A stretch of DNA of 13,964 nucleotides. It comes from Chloroflexota bacterium. GTDB lineage: Bacteria > Chloroflexota > Anaerolineae > JACRMK01. Under the pieces are notes generated by a model that did no database searches, was not told the origin of the DNA, and saw nothing but the letters and a program-made list of their open reading frames with translations. Where the stretch lies: positions 1 to 13,964 of the forward strand of contig JACQEC010000196.1 of the NCBI GenBank assembly GCA_016200765.1, read 5' to 3'. Below, piece by piece: positions 6,586 to 12,127 of this stretch (positions are counted from its first letter, which is position 1; every line of letters starts with the position of its first letter). Made by a program: the position numbers and the translations under genes.

Positions 6586-7403
6586 CAGTCATCTAATCCG
6601 GCCTGCTCTAGCCGCGCCAGCAAATCAGGGCGATTGCGATACGCGAGATATTGACGCAAGTTTTTGAAGAGCGGTTTGGGCAATTGCGCGGCGCGCGCCA
6701 TGTCGCTCGTCATATATTCACTCCAGTAGGCGTCAAAGACTGACGCCCCCTCATCGCCTAACGCCATAAACGGGCCTGATTCATGTCTCAACCCCTCGAT
6801 GGTTTTGATGGAGCCAATATTCTTCGTGTTGCCGCTGCCCGGCATATCGCCGGCGACACGCCATTTCTCAGCCACAATAACTTCGAGGTCAAAAATAGGC
6901 GTTGGGATCTCGTGTAGCTGTTCCAGCGCATAGATGGTCGGCTCTATAGCCGCTGTGGTCTTGGAGTAGATGACGCCCACGACGTAGTGTTTTGCATACT
7001 CCCCGTAGGGAAAGCCCACGTTCTTGTTGCTCCCGCGTGAACGAAAGTAGCCGGTGAAGGCGCCCAGTGTGAACCCCGATACCCGCGTGGGGTTTGTCGG
7101 CAGGCGATACGTTGTCTTGAGATCGAGAGCAATCCTCTCCTGCCCTGCCACGAGTGAATAATCTGGATAAAAGTTTTGCTCCGGCGCCGAATGAATGGTG
7201 TAGCCGTGCCCTTTGGCAAATTCAAAGAGGAAAGGGGCGAGCATCAATTCCAGCGCTTTGGAGATAACCTTGGTATCTGTATTCAGCGAGTAAACTCGGT
7301 GGGCAAGGTCAATAAAGCCCTTCAGTTTCCACAGGCCATGCTCATCCTGGAACTCGCGAAGGTGAGCCTGCAAATACTGCCGAAACATCTGCTCGGGAAA
7401 CAT
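6585..7403 (-). CDS. EcoRV-family type II restriction endonuclease
   Basis: The 272-residue protein aligns well with my recall of EcoRV (245 residues). Shared blocks are DTKVISKALEL (E52, EcoRV E45), the Q-loop EQN at 75-77, and the active site YPDY...IALDLKTTY (D81, D94 and K96 for EcoRV D74, D90 and K92). FTLGAFTGYFR also matches. The recognition loop PGSGNTKNIGSI (188-199) corresponds to EcoRV AGSGNTTNIGSI. All catalytic and most base-contacting loop residues are kept, so an active enzyme cutting GATATC, or a close variant, is likely (inference). The ATG at 7403 lies 6 nt after the aminotransferase stop, with a weak RBS (TAGGGTG). It is followed with a 1-nt overlap by the methyltransferase. 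GC is about 50%, against about 72% in a counted line of the upstream gene, suggesting horizontal acquisition. Confidence 0.92.
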   Translation of the reverse strand: MFPEQMFRQYLQAHLREFQDEHGLWKLKGFIDLAHRVYSLNTDTKVISKALELMLAPFLFEFAKGHGYTIHSAPEQNFYPDYSLVAGQERIALDLKTTYRLPTNPTRVSGFTLGAFTGYFRSRGSNKNVGFPYGEYAKHYVVGVIYSKTTAAIEPTIYALEQLHEIPTPIFDLEVIVAEKWRVAGDMPGSGNTKNIGSIKTIEGLRHESGPFMALGDEGASVFDAYWSEYMTSDMARAAQLPKPLFKNLRQYLAYRNRPDLLARLEQAGLDD

Positions 7404-7409
7404 AACACC

Positions 7410-8774
7410 CTACAGGACCTGCTTTTCCAACTCGCCAATCACCTCGTCCAGCACCGCCACCACCCGATCCATCTCTTCCTTGGTGATGACCAGCGGCGGC
7501 GATAGCTGGATCACCGGGTCGAGCCGGTCGTCGGCGCGGCAGATGACGCCGCGCGCCAGCAGTTGGTCGGACAGCCAGCCCATCTGCGCCTCGCCGTGCA
7601 GGGATTCTCTCGTCTCGCGGTCTTTGACCAACTCGATGCCGATAAACAACCCCAGCCCGCGCACGTCGCCGACGATGCGGCGCGATTCGAACGCCTCCTT
7701 CAATTGCCCCATCAGGTACTCGCCGGAAACCTGCGCGCGTTGCGGCAGGGACTCGCGCTCCAGGATGGCGATGTTCGCCAGCGCCGCCGCCGCGCTGACC
7801 GGGTGGCCGCCGAAGGTGATGCCGTGCATGAACTTCTTCTGCTCCTCGCCCAAAAAGGCGTCGGCGATTTCCTTGCGCACGATGGCCGCGCCCAGCGGCG
7901 CATAGGCGGAGGTCAGCCCCTTGGCGCAGGTGATGATGTCGGGCTTGACATTCCAATGCTCACTGCCGAACCAGTAGCCGACGCGCCCGAAGCCGCAGAT
8001 CACCTCGTCCATGATCATCACGATGCCGGTGCGGTCGCACAACGCGCGCACGCGGCGATAGTAGTCCGGCGGGGGGACGATACAGCCGCCGGAGTTTTGC
8101 ACCGGCTCCAGAATGATCGCCGCAATCGTCTCCGCGCCCTCCTGCTCGACCAGTTCCTCGATCTCGCGCACGCACGACAGGTTGCAGGCCGCTTCGTGGG
8201 CGCAGTAGGCGCAACGGTAATGATGCGGCATGGGCACGTGGCGCGCGCCGGGCACCAGCGGCTCGAACGGCGCGCGCACCGAGGCCAGCCCGGTCACCGA
8301 GAGCGCGCCCATCGTCGTGCCGTGATAGGCCAGGCGGCGCGAGATGGTCTTGTAGCGGCCGCGGTAGCCCATGGCGCGCTGGTACTGCTTGGCGACCTTC
8401 AGCGCCGACTCGACCGCCTCACTGCCGCCGCTGACGAAAAAGACGCGCGCGTCGCCAGCGCCGACCGGCGCGAGTTGCGCCAGCCGGGCGGCGACCTGCA
8501 CGGCCGGCTCGTTGGGGTAACTGAACGACGAGACGTAGTTGATCTTCAGCGCCTGCGCGTGCATCGCGTCGGCGATTTCGCGGCGCCCATAGCCGGCGTT
8601 GACGCAGAACAGCCCGGCCAGCGCGTCTATGTACTCGCGGCCCTCGGCGTCGTAGACCTTCGAGCCTTCCCCGCGCGTGATGACGATGGGCGGGCGCTCG
8701 ATCAGGCGTTGCATCTGGGTGAAATGCAGCCACGAATGTTCGGCAATCGCGGCCTGCAAAGGGGATTCGGTCAT
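7410..8774 (-). CDS. Class III PLP-dependent aminotransferase (omega-amino acid:pyruvate type)
   Basis: The 454-residue fold-type I enzyme has the PLP phosphate-binding FFVSGGSEAVESALK (112-126), YHGTTMGALSVTG (150-162), the PLP-pyridine aspartate D256 in MDEVICGFGRVG, and the Schiff-base lysine K285 in TCAKGLTSAYAPLGA. HGITFGGHPVSAAAAL lies at 317-332. Relatives include beta-alanine, taurine, putrescine and other omega-amine transaminases; the donor cannot be assigned. A cysteine cluster RCAYCAHEAACNLSC (C188, C191, C197, C201) sits in the variable large-domain loop. I chose ATG 8774 because AAGGAG (8780-8785) lies just upstream; GTG 8789 would place this RBS inside the gene. It heads a minus-strand run whose next genes are the restriction system. 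PLP synthase genes lie about 1.6 kb away on the other strand. Confidence 0.88.
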   Translation of the reverse strand: MTESPLQAAIAEHSWLHFTQMQRLIERPPIVITRGEGSKVYDAEGREYIDALAGLFCVNAGYGRREIADAMHAQALKINYVSSFSYPNEPAVQVAARLAQLAPVGAGDARVFFVSGGSEAVESALKVAKQYQRAMGYRGRYKTISRRLAYHGTTMGALSVTGLASVRAPFEPLVPGARHVPMPHHYRCAYCAHEAACNLSCVREIEELVEQEGAETIAAIILEPVQNSGGCIVPPPDYYRRVRALCDRTGIVMIMDEVICGFGRVGYWFGSEHWNVKPDIITCAKGLTSAYAPLGAAIVRKEIADAFLGEEQKKFMHGITFGGHPVSAAAALANIAILERESLPQRAQVSGEYLMGQLKEAFESRRIVGDVRGLGLFIGIELVKDRETRESLHGEAQMGWLSDQLLARGVICRADDRLDPVIQLSPPLVITKEEMDRVVAVLDEVIGELEKQVL

Positions 8775-8779
8775 AAGCG

Positions 8780-8801
8780 CTCCTTGCACAGGATTATAGC
8801 A
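8780..8801 (-). promoter_or_regulatory. Extended -10 promoter and RBS of the aminotransferase operon
   Basis: On the minus strand TGCTATAAT (8801-8793) is followed about 7 nt later by AAGGAG (8785-8780) and ATG at 8774. The predicted transcript would begin almost at the ribosome-binding site, giving a leader of about a dozen bases. No -35 at standard spacing is convincing. Confidence 0.6.
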
Positions 8802-8872
8802 CGAGTTGACCGCCCCTGATCCTCAAGCCGGTTGACCCAAAATCAGATAACGGGTCGCCGTCGCTGCGCGCA

Positions 8873-8919
8873 GTTTCCCCCCTCGCCCATACTTGGGAGA
8901 AGGGTTGGGGGTGAGGGGC
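8873..8919. repeat. Palindromic interspersed repeat, copy 5 (intergenic)
   Basis: This copy reads CCCCCTCGCCCATACTTGGG then AGAAGGGTTGGGGGTGAGGGG. The centre is identical to copy 2 (CCCATACTTGGG), but the outer arms carry several mismatches. It is the only copy in the window outside a gene, lying between divergent promoters. Confidence 0.8.
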
Positions 8920-8948
8920 TCTGCGTTATACCCGTCTTGTGGGCGGCA

Positions 8949-8976
8949 TTGACAAGGCGACAAACGGGGGTAGAAT
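8949..8976 (+). promoter_or_regulatory. Sigma-70-type promoter of the beta-propeller gene leader
   Basis: TTGACA at 8949-8954, a 16-nt spacer, and TAGAAT at 8971-8976. The predicted start near 8983 leaves a leader of about 270 nt before the ATG at 9256, with a terminator-like hairpin in its first 90 nt. Confidence 0.55.
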
Positions 8977-9021
8977 ATCAGTATCCTCTCACGAGAGGCG
9001 CATGTGATGGCATAACTGATG

Positions 9022-9068
9022 ACCGACTGCACATCCGGGACTGATTCCCGGAGGGGGTCGGTTTTTTT
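9022..9068 (+). terminator. Intrinsic terminator or attenuator in the leader
   Basis: The outer stem ACCGAC/GTCGGT (9022-9027 with 9057-9062) encloses the perfect inner stem TCCGGGA/TCCCGGA (9034-9040 with 9046-9052, loop CTGAT). A run of seven T lies at 9062-9068. It lies only about 40-85 nt after the predicted start, with no gene between. It therefore reads as an attenuator or the end of a small RNA rather than a gene-end terminator. Confidence 0.6.
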
Positions 9069-9190
9069 ATTTGCGCGCGGCAGGGGGAGTGGGGGAGCCG
9101 CCGCCAGAGAAAGAAAGGAGGAATCGGCATGCAGGCTCGCTAGCGCGCGCCGCCACACTCGGCCCGTAGGCGCGCCGCGGGAATGGAGAA

Positions 9191-9234
9191 GTAGACCCCC
9201 CACCTCCACAATCGGTAACGATTGCGGAGGCTAC
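9191..9234 (+). promoter_or_regulatory. GNRA-capped hairpin in the 5' leader, just before the RBS
   Basis: CCTCCACAATCG (9203-9214) pairs with CGATTGCGGAGG (9219-9230) with one mismatch, closed by a GTAA tetraloop. An outer GTAG/CTAC clamp lies at 9191-9194 and 9231-9234. The ribosome-binding sequence AGGAGA follows at 9243-9248. It could stabilise the mRNA or control translation. Confidence 0.5.
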
Positions 9235-9255
9235 GATTCCACAGGAGATGTTAGC

Positions 9256-9942
9256 ATGTTCAAACGACGTTCGTTGTTCCTTCTGCGTGTTGTTGCGCTT
9301 GCCTTACTGGTCAGCGCGATCCTCACGCAGGTCACGGCCGCCACCTCCCTGATAGCCTATCCTGTCCCGACCGCAGGTAGCTGGCCCTATGGCCTCACGA
9401 CTGGCTCCGACGGGGCGCTGTGGTTTACCGAGTACTATGGCAACAAGATCGGACGCATTACCACAGACGGTGTCATCACCGAGTATCCACTCCCCACGGC
9501 AGGCAGCTACCCCCTGTATATTGCGGCTGGCTCGGACGGGGCGTTGTGGTTCACCGAGTACCTAAACCCAACAAGCAAGATCGGGCGCATGACCACCAGC
9601 GGTGTGATCACCGAGTACCTGCTTCCGACCGGTGTCTACCCGTACGACATCACGGCCGGCCCGGTCAACAAGATCGGGCGCATGACCCCGGGTGGCGTCG
9701 TCACCGAGTATCCACTTCTGGCAGGGGTCTCCCCGATCGACATTACGGCGGGCCCGGACGGGGCGCTGTGGTTCATCGAGCAGGCTGGCAATCGGATTGG
9801 GCGCATTACCACGCGCGGTGTCATTAGCGAGTATCCGCTCCCGACCACAGGTGTCGCCCCCCTTGGCATCGCGACGGGCCCGGACGGGGCGCTGTGGTTT
9901 ACCGAATTGGGCGCTAGCGCGATTGGACGGCTCGCCCAGTAG
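9256..9942 (+). CDS. Secreted Vgb-like (virginiamycin B lyase family) beta-propeller protein, shortened
   Basis: The 228-residue protein has a signal peptide (RR near the start, hydrophobic 8-22, cleavage probably around VTA-A at 27-29), so it is exported. The mature part is about five repeats of a 42-46-residue unit, [P]xxIxxGxDGALWFTE..G(N)KIGRITTxGVITEYPLP. DGALWFTE occurs at 52, 94 and 210, with DGALWFIE at 168. The third unit lacks about 11 residues, running directly from ITAGP (132-136) into VNKIGR. The Vgb family usually has seven blades and about 290-320 residues, and its usual PHGI histidine is replaced here by YGL, LYI, YDI, IDI and LGI. A lyase function is therefore unlikely; it may be a binding or remnant protein. 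I start at ATG 9256 for its RBS (AGGAGA) and signal peptide; the frame is open upstream to 9019 but that part is non-coding in character. Confidence 0.8.
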   Translation: MFKRRSLFLLRVVALALLVSAILTQVTAATSLIAYPVPTAGSWPYGLTTGSDGALWFTEYYGNKIGRITTDGVITEYPLPTAGSYPLYIAAGSDGALWFTEYLNPTSKIGRMTTSGVITEYLLPTGVYPYDITAGPVNKIGRMTPGGVVTEYPLLAGVSPIDITAGPDGALWFIEQAGNRIGRITTRGVISEYPLPTTGVAPLGIATGPDGALWFTELGASAIGRLAQ

Positions 9943-9975
9943 GTGCGGCATCCTAACCCGCGCATTGAGTTTCCT

Positions 9976-10010
9976 TAAGGGCGGCGGTTTCCCAACCGAT
10001 GCCGCCCTTA
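9976..10010 (+). terminator. Hairpin terminator after the beta-propeller gene
   Basis: TAAGGGCGGC (9976-9985) pairs perfectly with GCCGCCCTTA (10001-10010), and an inner CGGTT/AACCG can pair in the loop. There is little T-tract (TTATTC). The GGTTTCCCAACC core resembles the REP-like hairpins near the transposase. Confidence 0.6.
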
Positions 10011-10040
10011 TTCAATGACCGCGGCCTTACGCGCGCAGGC

Positions 10041-10113
10041 GCCGATAGCCGATAGCCGATGGCAGATAGCCAACCGCCATCGGCCATCAGCTATCAGCCA
10101 TCAGCCATCAGCC
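10041..10113. repeat. Heptamer tandem repeat arranged as a large palindrome
   Basis: Units of 7 bases (GCCGATA/GATAGCC on the left, CCATCAG/CTATCAG on the right) run for 73 bases. The centre is a perfect 9-bp stem GCCGATGGC (10055-10063) with GCCATCGGC (10076-10084). The outer heptamers extend the pairing by about 14 more positions with a few wobbles. It ends directly before the pdxS promoter. Confidence 0.75.
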
Positions 10114-10117
10114 CTTT

Positions 10118-10146
10118 TTGACAGCGCGCGCGCGCCGTGTTATGAT
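10118..10146 (+). promoter_or_regulatory. Strong sigma-70-type promoter for pdxST
   Basis: Consensus TTGACA (10118-10123), exactly 17 nt of GC-rich spacer, and TATGAT (10141-10146). The expected start is near 10153, giving a leader of about 217 nt that holds the riboswitch and terminator. Confidence 0.8.
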
Positions 10147-10176
10147 TCTGCCTGTTCGCGCAGGACCGATGTCAAT

Positions 10177-10299
10177 TCTATATCGCCGGGGAGCTCGAGA
10201 CGAGTCGGGCTGAAAGGAAGGGTACGGGGCCAAGGCCTCTCTCCCTTCGACCCATTCACCGATCGGGTCAGGCCGGCGTGTAGAACCAAATCCTATAGA
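10177..10299 (+). promoter_or_regulatory. TPP riboswitch-like aptamer (THI element), variant pyrimidine motif
   Basis: The order of elements matches the TPP aptamer. P1 is possibly TCTATA/TATAGA (10177-10182 with 10294-10299). P2 is CGGGGAG (10187-10193), closed by GACCC (10249-10253). P3 is CTCG-AGA-CGAG (10194-10204). The pyrimidine-binding motif is GGGCTGAAAGG (CTGAAA at 10210-10215, consensus CUGAGA). An optional P3a stem is GAAGGG/CCCTTC (10217-10222 with 10243-10248), enclosing GGCC-AA-GGCC. The 3' half CACCGATCGGG...GGCCGGCGTGTAG lines up with thiM-type CACCTGATCTGG...TGCCAGCGTAG. The family binds thiamin pyrophosphate and shuts off expression. Here it precedes vitamin B6 genes, which is not the usual thiamin target. 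The one-base change in the pocket leaves the ligand uncertain. A covariance-model search with the Rfam TPP model would decide. Confidence 0.75.
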
Positions 10300-10308
10300 C
10301 ATGTGTTG

Positions 10309-10344
10309 ACGCTGGCTGATGCTTTCGCCGGCGTTTTTGTTTTT
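10309..10344 (+). terminator. Riboswitch expression-platform terminator
   Basis: ACGCTGGC (10309-10316) pairs with GCCGGCGT (10327-10334, one G-U), followed by TTTTTGTTTTT (10334-10344). The 3' arm GCCGGCGT is repeated exactly in the aptamer (10272-10279). The aptamer strand can therefore pair with the 5' terminator arm instead, forming an antiterminator when no ligand is bound. The pdxS RBS (AGGAGG, 10361-10366) lies downstream. Confidence 0.8.
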
Positions 10345-10370
10345 CTATCTCACCACCTTCAGGAGGGAGC

Positions 10371-11282
10371 ATGTCAAACAGTTCAAACGGCAGTTTGCCC
10401 AAGAGCACCGGCACGTGGACGGTCAAGGTCGGCCTCGCGCAGATGCTCAAGGGCGGCGTGATTATGGACGTCACCAACGCCGAGCAGGCGAAGATTGCGG
10501 AGGAGGCGGGCGCGTGCGCGGTCATGGCGCTCGAACGGGTGCCGGCCGACATTCGCAAGCAGGGCGGCGTGGCGCGCATGTCCGACCCCGAAAAGATTGT
10601 TGAGATCATGGCCGCGGTGAGCATTCCCGTCATGGCCAAATGCCGCATCGGCCATTTCGTCGAAGCGCAGGTGCTTGAGGCGCTGGGCGTGGACTATGTT
10701 GACGAGTCCGAGGTGCTCACCCCCGCCGATGAGGAGAACCACGTCAACAAACACGACTTCAAGGTGCCGTTCGTCTGCGGCTGTCGCAACCTCGGCGAGG
10801 CCCTGCGGCGCATCGGCGAGGGCGCGGCCATGATTCGCACCAAAGGCGAGGCGGGCACCGGCGATGTGGTGGAGGCGGTGCGCCACGCGCGCGCGGTGTT
10901 CGGCGAGATGCGCCGGTTGAAAAATCTGCGCCCCGAAGAGTTGATGCACACCGCCAAGGAGTTGGGTGCGCCGTATGAACTGCTCAAGCAGGTCGCCGAG
11001 AGCGGCCAACTGCCCGTCGTGAACTTTGCCGCCGGAGGCATCGCGACGCCGGCCGACGCCGCGCTGATGATGCAGTTGGGCGTGGACGGCGTGTTCGTCG
11101 GCAGTGGCATCTTCAAGTCTAGCGACCCCGCCCGGCGCGCGAAGGCGATCGTGATGGCGACCACCCATTACCACAACCCCGGCATCATCGCCGAAGTCTC
11201 CAAAGGTCTGGGCGAGCCGATGCTCGGCATCGCCGCGCGCACCATCGCCGCACCGGAGCAGTTAGCCGCGCGCGGCTGGTGA
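10371..11282 (+). CDS. pdxS: Pyridoxal 5'-phosphate synthase subunit PdxS
   Basis: The 303-residue (beta/alpha)8 barrel makes PLP directly from ribose 5-phosphate, glyceraldehyde 3-phosphate and the ammonia delivered by PdxT. Conserved residues are D33 (GGVIMDV, B. subtilis D24), K90 (PVMAKCRIGH, K81, the first Schiff-base lysine) and K158 (MIRTKGEAGTG, K149, the swinging lysine). The phosphate loops AAGGIATPADA and VFVGSGIF are present. The length is normal for the family (about 290-300). The enzyme forms a dodecameric core in the cytosol, decorated by PdxT. ATG 10371 follows AGGAGGGAGC. pdxT begins 10 nt after the stop. Expression should pass through the upstream riboswitch and terminator. 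Confidence 0.98.
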   Translation: MSNSSNGSLPKSTGTWTVKVGLAQMLKGGVIMDVTNAEQAKIAEEAGACAVMALERVPADIRKQGGVARMSDPEKIVEIMAAVSIPVMAKCRIGHFVEAQVLEALGVDYVDESEVLTPADEENHVNKHDFKVPFVCGCRNLGEALRRIGEGAAMIRTKGEAGTGDVVEAVRHARAVFGEMRRLKNLRPEELMHTAKELGAPYELLKQVAESGQLPVVNFAAGGIATPADAALMMQLGVDGVFVGSGIFKSSDPARRAKAIVMATTHYHNPGIIAEVSKGLGEPMLGIAARTIAAPEQLAARGW

Positions 11283-11292
11283 GGCGGCGCCG

Positions 11293-11862
11293 ATGAATAT
11301 CGCTGTGCTGGCTCTGCAGGGAGCGTTCCGCGAGCACGTCTCCATGTTGAAGCAGATGGGCGTCGAGGCCCACGAGGCGCGCTTGCCGGAAGACCTGGCG
11401 CGCGCCGACGGCTTGATCATCCCGGGCGGCGAAAGCACGACCATCGGCAAGCTCGCGCGCGCGTACAACCTGATTGAGCCGATTCGCCAGATGGCGCGCG
11501 CGGGCAAGCCCGTGTGGGGCACCTGCGCGGGCATGATTGTGCTGGCGAAAGACATCGGCCCGGAGCCGCCGCACGTGGCGGTGATGGATGTGAAAGTACA
11601 GCGCAACGCCTTTGGCCGGCAGGTGGATAGCTTCGAGGCCGATCTGGACGTGCCGGCCTTGGGGCCGCCGCCGCCGTTTCACGCCATCTTCATCCGCGCG
11701 CCGCTGATTGAATCGGTCGGCGCGGGCATCGAAGTCCTCGCGCAGTTGGACGACGGCACGATTGTGGCCGCGCGGCAAGGAAATCTGCTCGTGACCAGTT
11801 TTCACCCCGAACTGACGCGCGACCCGCGCTTCCACCGCCTCTTTCTCGATCGGCTGGCGTAA
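11293..11862 (+). CDS. pdxT: Pyridoxal 5'-phosphate synthase glutaminase subunit PdxT
   Basis: The 189-residue class I glutamine amidotransferase hydrolyses glutamine and channels ammonia to PdxS. The catalytic triad is visible: C78 in WGTCAGMIVLA, with H171 and E173 in SFHPELT. The oxyanion strand is GLIIPGGESTTIGKL (40-54), and VQRNAFGRQVDSFEADL (102-118) is the usual PdxT segment. The length is normal. The start has GAGG overlapping the pdxS stop (TGAGG, 11280-11284), 8 nt before the ATG. With pdxS it forms a complete two-gene PLP synthase operon. The R5P-dependent route implies that the E. coli-type DXP/PdxJ pathway is not needed. Confidence 0.97.
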   Translation: MNIAVLALQGAFREHVSMLKQMGVEAHEARLPEDLARADGLIIPGGESTTIGKLARAYNLIEPIRQMARAGKPVWGTCAGMIVLAKDIGPEPPHVAVMDVKVQRNAFGRQVDSFEADLDVPALGPPPPFHAIFIRAPLIESVGAGIEVLAQLDDGTIVAARQGNLLVTSFHPELTRDPRFHRLFLDRLA

Positions 11863-11868
11863 CGAAGA

Positions 11869-11951
11869 GCGGCATCGGCTGGAATCGGAACTTCACGCCG
11901 CGAAAGCGACAGACATCTGCCTTGTGGTCGTCGGTTTCCAACTGATGCCGC
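11869..11951. repeat. Inverted repeat downstream of pdxT
   Basis: GCGGCATCGGCTGGAA (11869-11884) pairs with TTCCAACTGATGCCGC (11936-11951) with two mismatches, both wobble-compatible. The loop is about 51 nt. The right arm closely matches the hairpin after the beta-propeller gene (9986-10008). It could mark the end of the pdxST transcript, though no T-tract follows. Confidence 0.55.
11884..11908. repeat. 25-base direct repeat, copy 1
   Basis: The block, starting ATCGGAACTTCACGCC and ending GCGAAAGCG, recurs exactly at 12163-12187, 279 bases downstream, within a gap that has no gene. The two copies border most of this intergenic stretch. Confidence 0.85.
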
Positions 11952-12045
11952 CCTCCGCCTGGCCGACGCCTTCCACCATCAAATATTCTGTAATCCGTCA
12001 AGTCATGCGCCGGAAGGTTGTGACAATGACTGCCACGCATACCCC

Positions 12046-12076
12046 CTTTCTGCAAACCCATACTCTCTGCAGAAAG
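12046..12076. repeat. Hairpin between the direct repeats
   Basis: CTTTCTGCA (12046-12054) pairs perfectly with TGCAGAAAG (12068-12076), with a 13-nt loop. No clear T-tract follows on either strand, so its role is open. Confidence 0.6.
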
Positions 12077-12127
12077 GCATAAGTCCGCCTGTCACATACC
12101 CCGCCCCAGACGCATCGGTCTTGGTAG

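Noticed and set aside
7404..7440. Promoter TTGGAA-17-TGTTAT for the restriction gene
   Set aside because: The -10 would overlap the ATG of the endonuclease, placing the start inside the gene; more likely chance.
7563..8819. A 418-codon open frame on the plus strand
   Set aside because: Antisense to the aminotransferase gene, with no recognisable motif and arginine/histidine-rich composition typical of shadows.
8983..9068. Fluoride (crcB) riboswitch, suggested by GATGGCAT and CTGATGA words
   Set aside because: The P2 and P3 segments that should separate these words are missing and the CCTAC end is absent. The spacing does not fit.
9019..9255. N-terminal extension of the beta-propeller protein by 79 residues
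   Set aside because: The extension would cross the terminator hairpin and bury the signal peptide; the RBS and signal sequence point to ATG 9256.
10153..10370. T-box leader before pdxS
   Set aside because: No AGGGTGGAACCGCG-type T-box and no specifier stem are seen; the aptamer order fits a THI element much better.
10383..11174. A 263-codon open frame antisense to pdxS
   Set aside because: pdxS is unambiguous; the antisense peptide is a compositional shadow.
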